Source of the DNA: CAZFCK01 sp964517355 | GTDB lineage: Bacteria; Desulfobacterota; Desulfovibrionia; Desulfovibrionales; Desulfovibrionaceae | Assembly: GCA_964517355.1 (NCBI GenBank) | Contig: CAZFCK010000252.1 | Location: forward strand, 1 to 6,665 | Direction of reading: 5' to 3' | DNA: 6,665 nucleotides | Shown here: positions 5,326 to 6,665 of the stretch, piece after piece | Position numbering within the stretch: position 1 is the stretch's first letter | Layout: the number at the start of each line of letters is the position of its first letter | Position numbers and translations under genes: made by a program | The notes under the pieces: model-generated | Told to the model about the DNA's origin: nothing | The model's input: the letters and a program-made list of their open reading frames with translations, nothing else | Databases searched by the model: none

Positions 5326-6342
5326 ATGCAACGCTTCGTCCGCCGGGCATTGACCCTTTTTCTGCCGCTGGCGCTGTTCTGCGCCTTTTTCGCCGCGCCA
5401 ACGCTCGGTAAAGTCCATTCATGGGTCGATGACAAAGGCGTGTTGCATTTTTCCGACAAGCCCGGCGACGAGACCGGGCGCAAACCGCGTACCCGGGTCC
5501 AGGAATCCGACGCAACCTCGCGGCAAAAGGGGCCTCTTTTCATGTGGAAGGTAACCGCCGGCAATAATTACGCCTACCTGCTCGGCTCCATGCACTATGC
5601 CCGCAGGGGCCTGTACCCCCTCGACCCGCGCATTGAGAAAGCCTTCGACACATGCAAGGTCCTGGCCGTTGAAAGCGACGTGGAAAACCATGCCGCGGAA
5701 ATACAAAAGCTGACCATGGAATTGGGCATGTATCCGCAAGGCGATTCCCTGGATAAGCATATCTCCAGCCGCACCAAGAGGCTTCTTGAGGATGCGGGCG
5801 CCATGAACCCCTTGTTCATGCGCATGAAGGCCTGGCTGCTGGCCATGCAGTTGCAGAGCCAGCGTTTCATGCAGCTTGGCTACGACCCCGAACAGGGGCT
5901 GGACAGATTCTTTTTACGCAAAGCGGGAAACAGGCACATCAAAATCAAGGAGCTTGAACGGGCCAGAGATACGCTGCAATTGCTGGCCAAAGCCGCTGAG
6001 GGGCAGGAAGACCTCTATCTGTACTATTCCCTGCAGGAGCTCGACAGAATAGAGGAAATCATCCCCAAACTCTCCGACTCCTGGAAAAGCGGCGACACCG
6101 CGGCCATGCGGCAACTCATTTTTGAGGAACTCAATCGCCATCCCGAGTTTCGCGATCTCGGAAAAATGCTTTTCGACGAACGCAACGAAAAGATGGCCGC
6201 CAAGATTGCGCAATACCTGCAAAGCGGCGTACCGCATTTCATCGTGGTCGGGGCGGGGCATTTGGTCGGCCCTCAAGGCATTCCCGCCCTCCTCAAGCAA
6301 CGTGGCTACGCTGTGACGCAAATCGGGGCTGGAGAGGAATAG
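5326..6342 (+). CDS. periplasmic TraB/GumN (Tiki-like) family protein with DUF4124 head
   Basis: A 338-residue exported protein. Residues 1-28 are a signal peptide (MQRFVRR, then a long hydrophobic core to about FFAAPTLG). A DUF4124-like motif follows at 29-47 (VHSWVDDKGVLHFSDKP). The TraB/GumN domain runs from about 71 to the end, with family landmarks in order: LLGSMH (85-90, first GxxH), E116 in LAVES, GLDRFF (191-196) with KELE (208-211), RNEKM (286-290), and VVGAGHLVG (307-315, second GxxH). Related eukaryotic Tiki proteins are metal-dependent proteases that use the paired GxxH motifs and a glutamate; bacterial members are poorly characterised, so a protease role here is inferred. The ATG at 5326 has a strong AAGGAG ribosome-binding site 5 bases upstream and puts the signal peptide first, unlike the in-frame ATG at 5278. 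It is transcribed alone, away from the DUF4124/DUF5684 gene. Confidence 0.94.
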   Translation: MQRFVRRALTLFLPLALFCAFFAAPTLGKVHSWVDDKGVLHFSDKPGDETGRKPRTRVQESDATSRQKGPLFMWKVTAGNNYAYLLGSMHYARRGLYPLDPRIEKAFDTCKVLAVESDVENHAAEIQKLTMELGMYPQGDSLDKHISSRTKRLLEDAGAMNPLFMRMKAWLLAMQLQSQRFMQLGYDPEQGLDRFFLRKAGNRHIKIKELERARDTLQLLAKAAEGQEDLYLYYSLQELDRIEEIIPKLSDSWKSGDTAAMRQLIFEELNRHPEFRDLGKMLFDERNEKMAAKIAQYLQSGVPHFIVVGAGHLVGPQGIPALLKQRGYAVTQIGAGEE

Positions 6343-6366
6343 GAGCAGATGTTCCGCTCTTTTTTT
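6341..6366 (+). terminator. likely intrinsic terminator after the TraB/GumN gene
   Basis: GGAGC (6342-6346) pairs with GCTCT (6356-6360, one G-U). The stem can extend inward by one pair across a mismatch and is followed by seven T (6360-6366). The stem begins inside the TAG stop codon. It is short but correctly placed. Confidence 0.5.
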
Positions 6367-6665
6367 GAAAAGTTTCTTTCTGTACGATACCCAATATCCG
6401 CTCCGCCCATGGAAACGGTAAAAAAGACGACAACATCTCCGAATGAAAGACACCTTTTTCAGAAATCGCTGTATCGCATTCCGGCCAGCGTCCTTTCATC
6501 GGCTGGCGTATGCAGGGGAAACCGCGAGATGGAAAACCCTTTCCAAGCGCATCATCTCGACTTTCCGAGTGGAGCGTGTGCAATAACAATTTGCATTTAT
6601 TTAAATGTGGCTATGTCCTTAACTCCGCAATGTGGGAACGACTTGTTTTTCCGAGGAGAAAACCA
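6343..6665 (+). other. intergenic region and leader of the next gene
   Basis: About 320 bases without a convincing gene. After the terminator the sequence has mixed composition and then turns AT-rich near the end. It contains CATTTA-TT-TAAATG (6594-6607), a perfect palindrome, and TGCAA/TTGCA (6579-6583/6591-6595), either of which may be a regulator site. The + frame from the ATG at 6349 stays open to the window edge, but it lacks the GC-ending codon bias of the neighbours and overlaps the terminator, so I do not call it. Confidence 0.45.
6653..6658 (+). promoter_or_regulatory. ribosome-binding site of a gene starting just past the window
   Basis: GAGGAG is followed by 7 bases to the window end. 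A start codon at or just after 6666 would be ideally spaced, so a + strand gene probably begins there. Its identity cannot be seen. Confidence 0.45.

Noticed and set aside
5263..5418. Longer version of the small minus-strand ORF, starting at 5418
   Set aside because: The extra part lies antisense over the signal-peptide and DUF4124-coding start of the TraB/GumN gene. The ATG at 5262 has its own ribosome-binding site.
5914..6453. 179-residue minus-strand frame opposite the TraB/GumN gene
   Set aside because: It is antisense to a gene with clear family motifs and has no recognisable domain of its own; long antisense frames are common in such coding DNA.
6349..6665. Frame open for about 105 codons from an ATG just after the TraB/GumN stop to the window end
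   Set aside because: An AGGAG lies upstream but only 3 bases away, the start falls inside the terminator hairpin, codon third positions lack the neighbours' GC bias, and the translation shows no recognisable motif. The following bases would settle it.

Overview
The window looks like an ordinary chromosomal stretch from a moderate-GC Gram-negative bacterium. It combines a bacteriohemerythrin, a soluble multi-PAS/GAF kinase and two exported proteins with DUF4124 heads. I lean towards a sulfate-reducer-like member of the Desulfovibrionaceae, but that is inferred from gene content and style; no marker gene is present. I see no rRNA, tRNA, CRISPR array, transposase, integrase or phage gene.

Layout. 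Positions 1-285 are non-coding and rich in inverted repeats. They lead into a 135-residue single-domain bacteriohemerythrin on the + strand (286-693). It converges with a minus-strand pair: a 840-residue REC-PAS-GAF-PAS-HisKA_3-HATPase kinase (4180 to 1658), followed 10 bp later by a 283-residue polytopic membrane protein of unknown function (1647 to 796). The membrane protein's ribosome-binding site overlaps the kinase stop codon, so the two are very probably co-expressed. Upstream on the same strand lies an exported DUF4124 protein with a DUF5684-like membrane tail (5040 to 4300).

From 5041 to 5325 is a divergent intergenic region. It holds a likely 44-residue four-cysteine small protein on the minus strand (5262 to 5128), promoter-like elements in both directions and a perfect 16-bp palindrome. 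On the + strand follows a periplasmic TraB/GumN-family (Tiki-like) protein, also with a DUF4124 head (5326-6342), ending in a plausible intrinsic terminator. Positions 6367-6665 look like a leader region, and a Shine-Dalgarno match at the last bases suggests that the next gene starts just beyond the window.

Functional reading. The hemerythrin carries all seven diiron ligands and should bind O2 or related ligands. The kinase should integrate an upstream phosphorelay (REC) with cytoplasmic PAS/GAF signals and pass phosphate to a regulator not encoded here; its coupled membrane partner may connect it to the membrane. The two DUF4124 proteins are envelope proteins and may be a divergently transcribed pair. 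I did not find a clearly new defence or mobile system. The most interesting points are the small four-cysteine ORF, the kinase/membrane-protein pair and the repeat-rich hemerythrin leader.
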